The position numbers were made by a program, and so were the translations under genes. The notes under the pieces were generated by a model. The model saw only the letters and a program-made list of their open reading frames with translations, was not told the DNA's origin and ran no database searches. Shown piece after piece: positions 43,687 to 55,905 of a stretch of 64,000 nucleotides of DNA (the stretch's first letter is position 1; each line of letters begins with the position of its first letter). The stretch is from contig NC_071614.1 in NCBI RefSeq assembly GCF_014839835.1, forward strand, positions 8,392,501 to 8,456,500, in the 5' to 3' direction. Origin of the DNA: Dryobates pubescens. Lineage: Eukaryota; Chordata; Aves; Piciformes; Picidae.

Positions 43687-44047
43687 GAAAGAGAGACATA
43701 GAAACACAAGAGTAGAGAAGGAATGCAAAGTAACAGTGAGGAGCACCTTCCCCAGTGAGCAGGTGCCCTCACAACCTGAAGCATTTTCATGAACTCCAAT
43801 ATCCTGTCACTAAGCTCACCCTGCTGGTCCAATAGTGCAACCAGCCCCAGCTTACTGACAAGAGGATGCTGTTTCTCTACTGTTGCATGGGACAGAAACA
43901 TGAACATGGAAGGGAGAAAAGAAGACAAAGAAGTTTTGGCCAACCCCTCATCTTTCCTGCTTCATGGGAAGATCTGAAAACATGACATAAGGTGACTTTT
44001 TTCAGCTCATGAATGGAGCATGAGCCACCAGTCAAGGGCTCCAGCAG

Positions 44048-44067
44048 CACACACACACACACACACC
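44048..44067. repeat. (ca)n microsatellite
   Basis: About ten uninterrupted ca units, about 80 bp outside the farthest candidate RNF138 poly(A) signal. Confidence 0.9.
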
Positions 44068-44149
44068 ACTCTAAGCATTCAAACTGAGCATGCACTGAAG
44101 TTTAGAAAGCATCTGGAAAGGAAGAAGTGGCATCCAGGAGACTGATCTC

Positions 44150-47007
44150 TTTATTATGCAACAAAGACAAACAGAAAATAAAATACTTTAATAGGAGGGG
44201 GAGGGAAAAATAGAAGGTACAATTCAAACAGAACATTGAAACCAAACACAACGCAACGTGAACACGAAAAGACAGTGGAACAGCCATCCCCTGGTGGTGA
44301 TTGCACCTTTCCAGTACAAGCATCACCCACCACAAGTACACAGCTTGTTGTGCATGTCTCAGCTTCAGTGAGAAAGATCACGACCAGCAGCAGCAGCATC
44401 TTTAAACAGAATGTTTCCTTTTCAGTCAACGCTCACCTCCTGAATGCAAAAAGTTTTGTATGAAAGGCAGGGGGGGGGAAACAAAAATCTTAAGCAAGGC
44501 AGCACCTGCCAATACAGATTGTAACATATGGAAATAAGGAGGATAAACATTTTGCAAGGGCTTGGGGTTCTTTTTGTTGTTGCCATTGCAGCCGCACACA
44601 TCTGTCGCTTTGAAACGCGTATTCAAGTCTCCCAACGTTTAAACAGGACAAAAATGCTCAGCAACTACACATCAAGTGGTGACTAATTATTGCTATAGAA
44701 AAAAAATCTGTTTCCCAGAGCTTTAAAAGAGATGTCATTTCATTTGCAACTCTCCAGACAGACAGGTTCAAGTAATAGAAAGAACTACTTCCAGTGTCCA
44801 TGAGGTGTTTTGAATCTGTATTGGCTGTAAGCATTTATTGCCCAGATCATATAAATATTTTATTGAATCTAGGTGGGGGGGGGGGGGAAGAGTTAACTAA
44901 ACTCACATCTAGCTATTAAATCCTTCAGGAAAGGTAATGCAGTCAGAAAGTCACCATGGCATGTGGTTTCAGTTGAAAAAGCTAAAACTTCAGCATGGGG
45001 CTACCTTGGAATTCCTTTCTAAGGGCACCATTTCATAGTTTGCTTTAGAGAGCAAAAAGTCAAACTCCAAAGAAGCCTTTCAGTTGGATCAGTGGACCAC
45101 TCCCATCAGTTTGTGGTCACACAAGCACTAGAGCTGACACAGGAGTGAGAACACACAGACAAAACCTGGGGGCAGAGGGGGAAGCTGGAGTACAAGACGA
45201 AAGCGTGGCCTGTTGTTAAAATGCTGTGTTTAGCCAGGAACAAAATGCAAGATGGGAAGTTGTTATGAAAAGGAGAAAATCCTTAGACATTTCTGCAATA
45301 GCCAGCTTGTTCTGCATTTCAGCCAGCTGTGCCTTCAGGCATGTCTTACACTCTTAAAATCCTTACACTCTTAAAAGATAGAAATGTCAAGTTACAGTGT
45401 AGAGTGGTTTAGTTCCAACACCTGATGTGCAGAACCAGGACTCAGTTCTGACTCCCATTGCACTGCAGAATGAGGCACTTCAACCTCACCAGTTTGGGAC
45501 TATGGAACATCCCAGCATTGAAAGAAGAACTTCTCTTTGGAGAGCAAATGGGAGCCAGGGCAGAAGAAGTAGATTGTACTTCAGCTGCACAACTGATGTT
45601 ACCACACACAAATTATCAAGCAGGTCTAAAATTACTGGAAATGTTTTCCACCGTGTATGCAAGACCCAGCATCTGACAACGGGAGACGAGTGACATTTGA
45701 TGAGGAATCAGTCCTAAAATGCATACATTCAGAACAGTCTCTCTTTAAACCTCCAAAATGCAAGCTTTATCCACTGCTGTGCAATGAGGAAGCCATGCAG
45801 CTCATCTCCATTAGGATTTAAGTAAATAAAACCCTTAGAGTTTTTACTTCTGGTTTTTACAGGCAGGTTTTCCATTTCAAGGCAAATTGCATTATTGCTC
45901 TGTTTTCTCTGATTTTAATGATGGTCTTCTTGGGCATGTTGAAATCTAGAACAGAAGCTCTTAGAATATGCTCTCAACTATTTCAGAGCAAGCTTTTCCT
46001 CTCAGGTGTTTTTTCAAGCCTTTGGGTGCAGGAGATGTCCAAGGTTATAAAGAGTCTTACAAAACAAGATCATTTCTGAGTGTCAGTAGGTTTGAAACCA
46101 ATTAGTTCTCTAGTTAGCCAGCCTTCCAGGAAAAACAGGACAGATGGAAACTTGGATTCCAAATGCAAGAACAGAAGCTTTCAAAAAGCTCCAACAAAAG
46201 GAAAAACTAGATGGTGTCACACAAAGGGGAAAAAAAGCATCCCTTTAGCATGTCATCTGGGACTGCTCAGAACGTATCTCATCTTCCTTAGTAGTTGGGA
46301 GCACAGGGAAAGCTCCTCACCCATCACTTTAGCAAGCAAGCATCCTATTTCAGTTATGCTCTAAAGGAGGGGTGGAAAATTGATGTAATTACTGCTAGGC
46401 AATAGCATTGTTCTTGCTCAATGCAAAATGAACAGAAACGACCCCTGCACTGCAGGCTGATCTATAGGAAGCAAAGATGTTTGTCTCTGGAGTTGTTATT
46501 TTCATTCATGTGATTGTAATGGTAAAAACCAAATCACAACAAAACAAAACTTCATCCTTAGGCTGGAAGAGTGGGGGGGGAGGGGGAAACCTATCACCAT
46601 TTCAGAGGTATCTTTGCAGATGACAGCTGAACTTGAAGGAACTCAACAGTGCAACAGAGCATCTCTGCATGTCTTTCTAAAGATACTTTCAAAGCTGGTG
46701 TTGGTGAATTAAAATGTGGTTAATAAAAGAAATGGTATCATTACAGAGTAGTAAAAGTTAAGTCTGTCAAGACAACAGTGAGATGTTCCAAAAAGGTCCC
46801 TAATTCCACAGGGAGAGCTCTCAGTAAAGATGTCAAGTTTGAGTTTCAGCAAAATCATTTGTGAACAGTCCTTAGGAGAACAGAGAAAAGGCAAGCCTGC
46901 AAAGTGGTCGCTGAATACATTTCTATCAACAGACAACTTCAGATCACCACCAGAATTCATGCAACTTTTCTCTCAGGTAATCAGTAAGATGAAGGGGGGG
47001 CTACACT
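44150..47007 (-). other. RNF138: Candidate RNF138 3' UTR
   Basis: Downstream of the RNF138 stop the DNA is free of CR1 for almost 3 kb. AATAAA signals on the minus strand lie at 44864-44859, 44839-44834 and 44155-44150. The true end is not decidable from sequence alone. Confidence 0.35.
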
Positions 47008-47076
47008 TTAGAAGTTCACATGACAGGATTCTTGAACTGCATTTTGGTACTGGGCTTCTTCATCGAGCTGAAGATT
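47008..47076 (-). CDS. RNF138: RNF138 exon 7: UIM and stop
   Basis: The acceptor is ttgtttag|AATCTTC. It encodes [20 protein letters not shown] plus NF and TAA at 47010-47008, aligning with human NLQLDEETQYQTAVEESFQV. The UIM-type acidic run, Ala and Ser are kept. Confidence 0.97.
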   Translation of the reverse strand, partial: NLQLDEEAQYQNAVQESCHVNF

Positions 47077-50000
47077 CTAAACAAAATGAAAACAACATCA
47101 AGATGGACAAATGCAGCACAGTCCTTACCTTAATTATTCATTTCCCACATCTTTACATAGGAATTGGCACCCAAGATGAAGGCTTTGCATCTTTCTGTGT
47201 GCCAGCTGCTTGTTTATGTTGCACAGCGTATTTTATTTAAGCAAGTACCAAGAGATACGTGAGACAGAAGCAGCAGATGAGTGGGACAAGGCTCATTAAG
47301 CAGGAGGGTCCACCTCCTCTCCCTGGCTCAATTACATTACAGAAGAGCCAGCTCAGGGAGCTGACTGTGTCATGCCTTTCTTGTCACAGGGCTTCAGCCA
47401 GCCATAACATCCTCCATTAATAACACCAAACTGATCCTCAGACAACAGTCATCACAGATTGCTGAGAACATACTGCTTCAAACGAGGAAGCAAACACATC
47501 CCAGAAGAGGGGTGGTTGAACCCTGCTACTTTTGAAGAGCTATCTCCAAGTTGTTAACATGGCAGAGCAATACACCTCTGGAAGTTTCCCCAAATCAGAA
47601 TTCCAATCATCAGCTTTACACCCTCAAACAAGCAAGATGCACCCGTGTTGAAGAGCTCAATCATCTGTATCAGTCACCTAGCTCATCAAGCCCTTGTCAC
47701 AGATCACCCAACACAAACTACAACATGCAGCATCTTTGCCATCTTTAAGCAGTGAGGTTGCCTATGTCTCAGATACTGTGTTGGTCCCACACAAAGCTCA
47801 AGCAGTCTGGCAAACTGTGGAAACTACTACACAAGCTCTGATCCCACAGGCAGATCTCCATTGGCTGGCTTGACTTACAATTCACCCCCTGCCTACACCT
47901 GTTTATGCAGCTCTGCACCTACTCCAAGGTCATTTACTCAAAGTGAGCCTGAAAGAAGGCAACCAGAACAATGATTTAAAGCCACACCTCTATTTCACAC
48001 TGCAACTTCTCTCTCAGTGTACTGGAAGAGAAGCTGTAGCAGCAATACCAGCTAGTCAAGCTGCACTTTTGAGTCCTGAGAATGATGATTTCACCCTTTC
48101 TGCCACAAAAGGTCAAAAATGTCAATAAAGCAGAGGAGCATGGATTTTATTTCCCCCAGAAGCAGCAGTAATAAACTGTTCTGGAGGAACAAATAGCTCA
48201 GACTAAGAACCCTAAACTTAAGCTCTAGTCCAAACTGATGACTTAACTGTTGACACCACCTATTTCCTGTAGCACTTTATGTTGACAGCAGAAAGTTTAA
48301 GAGCAGACAGCTTTACTTCTGAGTTCTGTACAGGGCAGGAACACAGCATGTACAGAGCACAACAAGTTTGGTATAGGTTTTTTATTTGCCATTGGTCTTT
48401 ATAGACTATGTTACCATTTATCCCCCTCACCCCTTCAAAGAAGGAAAAGCTTACCACGAATTCTCCGTAGTCAAACCGGTGTCTTAGGTTTAGATGGCTA
48501 ACAAGATTTCTAGTAACCTGGTTAGTGTCTGCCCAAGGAAGAGATACACAAATGGGACAGATCTGAATTTGGAAGGGAAAGAGAGAGAGAATTAAATGGT
48601 TATTGGCAATACAGGATACATTAAAGACATGGTCTGCAGGAATAACTGGTCTACTACTCAACAGCTACCAAACTACAGTGGAGCTGTTCATATAAAACCA
48701 TAGTTCTAAGTGTTCCTCTCCTCAGTTGTGCAACATTCAGAATTACATTGCAACTTGCCAATTTTATTTAAGTGTTTCTCTCAGGTGTGGAGGGTTAGCA
48801 TGCCTGGCATTCTTTCTGTCAATCTCTGCAGATCTGATTTACTAAATGAAGAAGAGTGCCAGGCTCCAAACCTGAGCTTGGTTCACATCCAGATAAATGT
48901 AACAGCTACATCTGAAATGCCTTAGAACCAACAAGAAATCGGACAGGAAACACTTTCACATGGAAGTCACTCCTCAAGTTTAATGTGATGTATTAACTAT
49001 GTTGCCTTTCTCAGCCTGCAGTGATTGTTGTAGATAAAGAGTAGCTACATTGAGAATTGTTCACATAATTGTAATGGAAGTAGCACACATAAGTGACTCT
49101 ACTTACTACAGGAACTATGTGGTAAAGATGTCTGTTGTTACAGTGATCCAGCAAGCGCTGTCTGGTAAAATTGGCTTCCTGACACAGAGGGCATTTGAAG
49201 GTTGGGTGTCCACTGCAAAGAGAAATACACAACATTGAATAGAACAGAGTTTCAGAAGCAGTGTTACAGAAAGCTTCATTCATCTGTTACCTTGTCATTG
49301 TTTTCCTTTCTTTTAAGTAACAAAAGAACCCTCACTGACACAGCAGTGGATCTAAATGCTCTTCCAGTGCTACTCCAAGCTGCAATTTGAAAGCACATTT
49401 ATCATCTGCACACCTAAATGCACCCTTCTGAGACTTGGGATTTAGGAAAGTCTTCTGTTCCAACTGCAGCTGCATCCTGTTCTTACTTACTGGTAACATC
49501 ATTTAGTGCAAATTCTTGAGGAAAGTACTGAAATAAAACCAAATTCTGATGTACAGATACAAACAGAAGAAACTACAGGGGTGGGGGGTTTAATACAGCT
49601 TGTTGCAGGTGTTCATCTGGGGTCTTTCTAAGTTAGTAAAAGCTTATACTATGACTGTGTGGATTCATTTGAATAATAATTGTATATAAAAATAATTAGC
49701 AGCCTACCTTGTTTCTCCTTGAAGGATTTGATTATTGGCCATCTCTCCACTGCCAGATATTGCATCGCTCCTGCTACTTTAAATGAAGGGGGGGGAAAAA
49801 AAAGAGTTACAATTGGTTTTATTTTAGTACACTAGCAGTATTTTTAAACATTTAACAGGAGGAGGAGGAGAGGGGGAGGAAATCCATTAAGGCCTATGAA
49901 TTTCAAAGCAAAACATACAAAGACACATCTTGACTCTCACAACTCTTCCTTTGGATCAAGGTATGTCTCAGTAGTTAGTTACCATGGTGACGCTCGGCCA

Positions 50001-53000
50001 ATACTACACCACTTTATAGGAAGGTGGTACTTAATACAGCCAACAAGCATGGTAGGAGAGATGACAGCCAAGCAGCTCAAAATGCATCAGGAATTACTTG
50101 GAAAGTGCTACTTGTCTCACATCATGTGTTTTGACCTAGAACTGTGCAAGCAGGCATTTCACTATCATATGTTTACACAACTATAGCAAGATAAGATTTA
50201 GTATGACCAGGGAAGTCATTATCCCCCTATACCAAACACTGCTGAGGCCACACTTAACTACTGTTTTCAGTTTTGGGGCCTTCACTACAAGAAAGAAATT
50301 GAGGTGCTGAAGTGTGTCCAGAGAAGGGCAACAAAGCTAGTGAAGGGTCTGGAGAGCAGGACTGGTGAGGAGCAGCTGAGGGAACTGGGGGTTTTTAGTC
50401 TGGAGAAGTGGAGGCTGAGGGGGAGACTCTCTACAACACCATGAAAGGAGTTTGGAGCCAGATGGTGTTGGTCTCTTCTCCCTAGTAACAAGTGATAGGA
50501 CAAGAGGAAATAGCCTCAAGTTGCACTAGAAGAGGTTTAGGGTGGCTATTAGAACAAACTTCTTCCCTGAAAGGGTTCTTAATCCCTGGAACAGGCTGCC
50601 CATGGAGGTAGTTGAATCCCCATCCCTGGAGGTGTTTAAAAGAGGCAGAGATGTGGTGCTGAAGGACATGGCTTAGCACCAGACTTGGTAGAGTTAAGAG
50701 TATGGCTGGATTTGATCTTAATGGTCTTTTCCAACATAAACAATTCTATGATTTTATACATTTCCTTATGCTGAGCAGAAAATAAACTATTTCCTAAATG
50801 ACAGACAGGAACACTTTAGAAAGTAAACTTTACTATACAGGCACCTCTAGCTAAGCCAGAAGCTGCTGCTCAGACATGCTGACCATCCTAAGAGCTTGAA
50901 CATTTACACTCCCAAATATGGTCACAGTACTGGTTTTTTTTTTATACTTCTGCAATATTTAAGCACAGGTTCCTACTGTGGCATCACAGGTTTCTACTGT
51001 GGCATAGCCAATAAATAGTGATATAACAATATCCAGACCACTTTGGTGGAAAATCGCTGCTGCAGCGAGTTGTGGTAACAGCTTGAATTTCCACGTTCAG
51101 CATTTTGATGGGTTGGAAACCAAACACAGAGGAGGTTGGAAACCAAACACAGAGAAGTTCAGACTGCTAAAACCAGAAAAGAAAAAAAAAAAAAACATTG
51201 GAAAAAAAAAAAAAGATGTCAAAAGAAAGTAAATACAGGTCAGGCTATATATAATAAAGCCTTATGTGTGAATAAAGGTCTTCAGAAATAAGCAAAAATC
51301 CCCACCCAAACCAACTAGAGCAGTGAGAAGGCATGAAAAACAAAGTTCTTTAGCTTTACTGCCTGAAAAACAAATGGAGAGTGTCATTTTTACGTTATGG
51401 TGTGAAGTATAATGGAGTTCCTTGTATGGGAGAGCAGTTCAAAACAAATTCAATCAGAAAGCAAAAACTTGTACAGAAATGATTTCAAACAGGACACCCA
51501 CTAAAACAGACTTGGGAAAGGAGAGGGGGAATAAAAAGAGGGAGGGAAATAAAAAGCCAAGGGAACTTCCCTGGGGCCAAATGTTACGAAATATGTTACA
51601 AAATGAGCTGCTCAAATGCTGTTGAGGCAAGAAAAGTGAGCGACAAATACTGCACACTTTCTTAAAGAGAGTCCCTAGAAGACACTTCAAACCACCAAGC
51701 AGAAAGGTTTCCTTCTGTTTGCTAAAGAGTAAAGGGAAGGACCTGGAAAAACTGTTGCTTTTTGGAAGCACTAAAAAAATTGAACAGCAATTACTGCAAA
51801 AAGAAAGCATGCCCTGGAAAAAAAACCAAATCCTCTCCTGGAGTAGGGTGGGGAAAGAAGATGATGCACTGTTTATACATAAAGCACCCTGATTACCTGT
51901 TCCCTGTTGAATCTTGGGAAATCTGTAAGTTTGGAATAACAGAAGAAACACCATATTCATCCTGATACTTCTTACAGGTTTTATAATGCTGTCTCATCCA
52001 GGAAAATCTAACCTGTAAATGAAAGGCCAAATTACTGAAACGATACAGTCCAGGGACAGAAGGAAGAGCTCATTCTGCCAACAGAAAGCAAGGCATGCAG
52101 GAATTATACAGACATCATATGCAGCAGAAACCAGAACTTGTGTCTCCCCTCCCCAACAGAAATCTTCACTTCCTTTCTTCAGAGAGCCTCTGTCACACTG
52201 TGAGACTGAAGAACATTCCCACTCCCCAAAACCTCAACAGCCAGGCACCTTAGGGCTTGCTCAGGGCTGAAAACAAGTGAGTAAGCTTCATTTAACTGAA
52301 ACAAAGTCACAGGTACTACACCTCCCACATCCAGGATCAATAACTGATGAGCTACAACAGAGAAGAGCCATGAGGATGGGATAAGCACCACTGCTCCTTC
52401 AGTCTTCTCTGGCTTGCAGTTACCTTGTGCAGGGCAAAACCTTTTTGGATTAGGTGTGTTCTGAGACTATTTAACTTCTCTTTGAGAGGGGAGGAGCAAA
52501 AAAAGGTGGGGGGAGGGAAGGGTGAATGAACACCACCTTAAGGTTGTCTGTCCACCTTAAATGCAGAGACAGTGAGTTGCTTGTTGCTTTATCAGAAGAC
52601 AGCTGTGCTGGACATGCCCCAGATCAGAATTTCAGGTCCAACAGCACTGTCAGAAAGTGCTCACAGATTGAAAAAGATTACATCTCACACATCTGTGCCT
52701 ACATTGCATTAAAATTCTTCTGGGGATTTGTTTGGTTCTTCCTTCCAGTTACCAGCTTGCTACCATTTCCTTTTCCCTGCTTTTCATCCTAGTGAATCAT
52801 GTGGAACAAAGTAAGCAGCTTGGCTTTCCACTAGTGCTCAACTTCACACTGGCTGACCTAAGTCCCAAATGGAAGGAAACAAACATGGAGACTAGATCAA
52901 ATTGCATCAAATCCAGCTAAACAAAATTACAACAAAAGAAGAAGGATTCCTCTTGGTTTCAGTGGGGTCAAAATTTCCTCCAATGTTGTGAAAATAATGA

Positions 53001-54675
53001 CTCCTTTAAAAAGGGAATGGTAACAGAGTAATGGGGCAGGAAGATATTAGATATGATTGGCTGTACACTTGAGGTAATCAAAATGGATCCTTTTGGTTTA
53101 AAATTAAACTTTACACTAGCTCCAAGAACGTCAATTTACTTAGAGAAAGTTTCTGAGGTTTTCCATTGATCTTCAACTTTTGTCAGTTGCCTATTTTTCC
53201 CAGTTTGACAGCTCTCCACTCAAAAAGTCCTTACAGACAATACAAGATCCTCTTTTAGTTTACACCTGTTAGGCATATCTAGCAGAGACTGCAGGCCTAG
53301 TATATGCATGTGCCATATAAAGCCAAGTTCACTATAGGCTCTTTAGCCTCAAAACAAGGATGACACACACACTGCAAGTGTGTCTGGTCAAAAAGAAGGA
53401 AAAAAAAAAAAAAAAGCATGGAACTTTTGGTAAAGTTTTACTCTACCTGCTTCTCACAGCATCTACAGCCCCCAGAAGCTTTCTTCATACTGTTTTCAAC
53501 ATCTAGAGCCCTTTTGGGATATGTTCTTTCTTTTTTAGTCACGCTCCCCCGGCAGAGAGGACAATGTGTTCCACTTTCTCTGATAGCTGTCAAGAAGCAC
53601 TTCCTGCAAAACCTAAATTAAAAAGTTACCACAAACACAGGTTAGCAAAGTGAAGAGAGTTGGATGCTTTGTCCTGGAAGAGAGATGGGTAATTATTAGA
53701 AAAAAAAACCAAACCCAAACCAAACACCATATAATCAGGCTAATAGTCTATTAAATACAAACAAATATCAGCAAAATGAAAACATGCTGCTTTCAAAGAG
53801 GAATATGGAAATTAGGGGAATTTGGCAAGGCAGTTTAGGTAAAAATCTTGCTATTTACTGAGCAGTATTGCTGAGCTGTACACTGGATTGATCATTAATG
53901 AGATATTAAATGCTGCAGCAGGCACGTGATAGGGGAAAAGCTTATCAGAGTAATTCCTGTTTATTGTCCTTAAGCAGAGCCAAAAATACTGCAAAGCTTC
54001 ACTTAGCTTTGCCTTCCCAAAGCTCAGCAGCTTTTGCACTTCTCCTCGCTCACTTCCCTCATGTGCCAAGTGCCAAAGCTACTTTGCTTTTCCTACAAAG
54101 TAGAACCAATGTTCCTCTGACAAACGCAGAGCAGCTGCGCTGGAAAAAAAAAACAAAACCAAAAACACAGAGCTAAACGACGGTCCCGACAGGAAACTAC
54201 AGAGCGAAGAGCAGACTTGGGTTAGACGTGCAGGATGTTTTCACCGCCTGTGAAACTCGGCCTCCACCGATCAGCCGACCGGGGGGGCTGGCTCCAAGAG
54301 GTGGCTTTCCTAACAGACCGGTCCTACAAAAGAAAGAGGCGAGGGAAGGCTGCGGGCAGCAGCTTGCATCCAGCCCCACAGCCAGCTCCCCGCTAAGTCC
54401 CCGGGGCGGGGGCTGGTACCGGGCTCCGCGGGTCCCGCTGCGGCCGGCTGCAGGCCGAGGGTCTGTGAGCCATGGAAGGTGGGGGGGGGGCGGGCAGAGA
54501 AGTCAAAGGCAGGGAGGCGGCGGAGGCGAGGTCAGGGGGCTGGGGGCGCGGGGGGCTGAAATACCCACACGTGCTGGCAGTTGGCGGTCCTCACGGGCGT
54601 TTTGAACACCTCCTGGCAAACCGGGCAGTAAAAATCATCCTCGCTGAAGCACGCCGCCGCCGCTCCTTCGGCCAT
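47008..54675 (-). CDS. RNF138: E3 ubiquitin-protein ligase RNF138, complete (7 coding exons)
   Basis: RNF138 (NARF) is a RING E3 ligase. In mammals it is recruited to DNA double-strand breaks, ubiquitylates Ku80 and CtIP to favour resection and homologous recombination, and acts on TCF/LEF in Wnt signalling. Seven exons join in phase to 246 residues (human 245): RING with C17, C20, C33, H35, C38, C41, C53 and C56; C2HC finger C85-C88-H100-C104; C2H2 fingers starting C160/C163 and C190/C193; and a C-terminal UIM-like helix (about 226-241). All splice sites are GT-AG and no break is seen. The first exon lies in a CpG island. The neighbour RNF125 on the same strand has the same domain order, which points to an old tandem duplication. 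Confidence 0.97.
48455..48562 (-). CDS. RNF138: RNF138 exon 6: last zinc finger
   Basis: Phase 0-0, 36 codons, with acceptor attcag|ATCTGT and donor TTCGTG|gtaagc. It encodes [20 protein letters not shown] and [15 protein letters not shown]. Confidence 0.97.
49107..49212 (-). CDS. RNF138: RNF138 exon 5: C2H2 zinc finger
   Basis: The acceptor is tttgcag|TGGACAC and the donor CCTGTA|gtaagt. It encodes [20 protein letters not shown] and [16 protein letters not shown]160, C163, H176 and H181 form the finger. Confidence 0.97.
49708..49776 (-). CDS. RNF138: RNF138 exon 4: variable Ser/Asn-rich linker
   Basis: 69 nt, with acceptor ttaaag|TAGCAGG and donor ACAAG|gtaggc. It encodes [19 protein letters not shown] then QGET. 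The position and phase equal the human linker exon, but sequence identity is low, as expected for a disordered segment. Confidence 0.9.
49978..49991. promoter_or_regulatory. RFX X-box-like palindrome
   Basis: gttaccatggtgac is close to the X-box consensus GTTRCCATGGYAAC, with one mismatch. It sits in RNF138 intron 3. Occupancy is unknown. Confidence 0.25.
50197..50756 (+). mobile_element. CR1 LINE, about 560 bp, in RNF138 intron 3
   Basis: It runs from 'agggaagtcattatccccct' through 'gtgtccagagaagggcaaca' to 'acaattctatgatttta'. It shares 'aagaggcagagatgtggtgc' with 5441-5718. It is the only CR1 inside RNF138 recognised. Confidence 0.93.
51111..51154. repeat. 23-bp tandem duplication
   Basis: 'ggttggaaaccaaacacagag' occurs at 51111 and again at 51134. 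Two A-rich runs follow at 51180-51215. Confidence 0.8.
51897..52012 (-). CDS. RNF138: RNF138 exon 3: C2HC finger end and linker
   Basis: The acceptor is tttacag|GTTAGA and the donor AACAG|gtaatc. It encodes [20 protein letters not shown] and [18 protein letters not shown], aligning with human [20 protein letters not shown]. Confidence 0.97.
53447..53612 (-). CDS. RNF138: RNF138 exon 2: second half of RING
   Basis: The acceptor chosen is taatttag|GTTTTGCAGG. A second AG eight bases on would break the frame and delete VFC of the RING. It encodes [20 protein letters not shown] and [20 protein letters not shown], and ends GGCRCCEKQ. The donor is CAG|gtagag. Confidence 0.96.
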
Positions 54676-55400
54676 GGCAACACGTCAGGGCCTCTCCGTG
54701 AGGATCGAGGACGAGAAGCAAGCTCCGCCCTGACGAGCTGAGCCCCGCTCAACTCCCGCGGGCCCGCCGCGGGACACGGCGAGGGGCTGAGGGCGCCGGG
54801 GAGCCGGCAGAAGATGGCGGGTGGGCACCTGGCACAGGTGGGAGGCCGGGACTGCGGCGAAGGCAGCGGGGGAGCGGGCCCGGCCTGAGCACCGCACGTC
54901 CCGCCCCTCTCCTCCCTCCTTCCCTCCTCCCTCCTTCCTTCCCCGGGCCGGGAAGCGCTCCCGCCCCGAGCTCTACCTGCCAGCGCCTGGGAAACGCAGC
55001 CAGCAGCGGCCCAGCCGCAGCTCCGGCCGGGCTCCCGGCGGCACCCACCCCCCTGCTGCCGTCGCCGTCGCTCTCCTGGGGGAAGGCAGGGGCGGGACCG
55101 GGGCCTGCGTTTCCATGGCGATCGCCTCCCGGCCCGGCGGGACTGCTACGACACAGAAAGGCGGCCTCCGCTCCGCCCTGCCCAGGAGGTTTCCCCGCTC
55201 CGCCTCTCCGGAGGTTTGCGGGGCCTGGTGCCTCCTCTTCCGTAGGAGCCTGGGGCGGGTAGGGCTCAGGGCCTGCTGTGGCGGCCGACGGCTGCCTGCC
55301 AAGGCCAAGGCCAAGGCCAAGGCCGGGCTCCTGGGGTCGGGAACCCGGCCCGGGGCGTCCGGCGTTGGCCTCCGGCCCAGGAGGAGAGGGTTCCAGGCTC
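54190..55400. promoter_or_regulatory. RNF138: CpG island / RNF138 promoter
   Basis: This is the only long CG- and CpG-rich stretch in the window, spanning RNF138 exon 1 and about 700 bp upstream. No TATA box is evident. A YY1-type AAGATGGCGG lies on the plus strand at 54811-54820. A (caaggc)n hexamer run is at about 55300-55325. The orientation of the YY1 motif would also suit a divergent plus-strand transcript. Confidence 0.75.
54569..54675 (-). CDS. RNF138: RNF138 exon 1: start and first half of RING
   Basis: ATG at 54675-54673. It encodes [20 protein letters not shown], then [15 protein letters not shown] and two bases of the Val codon. The donor is CACGT|gtgggt. The start matches human MAEDLSAAT...[11 protein letters not shown] in position and is the first ATG in the CpG island frame. 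Confidence 0.95.
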
Positions 55401-55404
55401 CTCA

Positions 55405-55905
55405 GCACCAGCAACCTTGCTGTGCAGTCATCCAGGTCATTGATGAAGATCTTGGAACAAGTCTGGACCCCATACTGACTCCTGGGCAACACTGTGAGCT
55501 ACAGGCCTCCAACTGTGCTGCTTATCACAACCCTCTGAGCGCCATCATTTAGCCAGTTCTCAATCCACCTCACTGTCCTCTTGTCTAACCTGCACTTTGT
55601 AAGCTTCCCTATGAGGATGTTACTGGAGACAGTGTCCAAAGCCTTGCTGAAGTCAAGGTAGCCAACATCCACTGCTTTCTTGTCTACCCAGCCAGTCGTG
55701 CCATCATAGATGGCTATCAGATTGGGCAAGCGTGATTTCCCCTTGATGAACCCATGCTGACCACTCCTAATAACCTTTTCCTCCATATGCCTAGAGATGC
55801 CCTCCAGGATGAGCTGTTCCATCACCTTTCCAGGGATGGAGGCGAGGCTAACCAGCCTGTGGTCCCCTGGGTCCTCCTTCCTGCCCTCTCCATACTGTTG
55901 GCAGT
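55405..55905 (-). mobile_element. CR1 LINE ORF2 reverse transcriptase fragment
   Basis: Read on the minus strand it encodes RT-domain sequence: GKVMEQLILEGISRHM-like, FIKGKSRLPNLIAIYDGTTG, YLDFSKALDTVSSNILIGKL and RWIENWLNDGAQRVVIS, and, after a frame change, IFINDLDD. It is the only RT-domain piece in the window. All the others are 3' tails. It directly borders the CpG island. Confidence 0.93.

Noticed and set aside
53447-53604. Alternative RNF138 exon 2 acceptor at ttttgcag|GAAGTGC
   Set aside because: It would remove VFC of the RING and break the phase with exon 1. The upstream acceptor restores VFCRKC exactly.
54228-55552. Long frames on both strands in the CpG island (125, 243 and 247 codons)
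   Set aside because: High GC lowers stop frequency. The frames are Pro/Gly/Arg/Ala-rich without domains, and the longer ones end in CR1. A non-coding divergent transcript remains possible.
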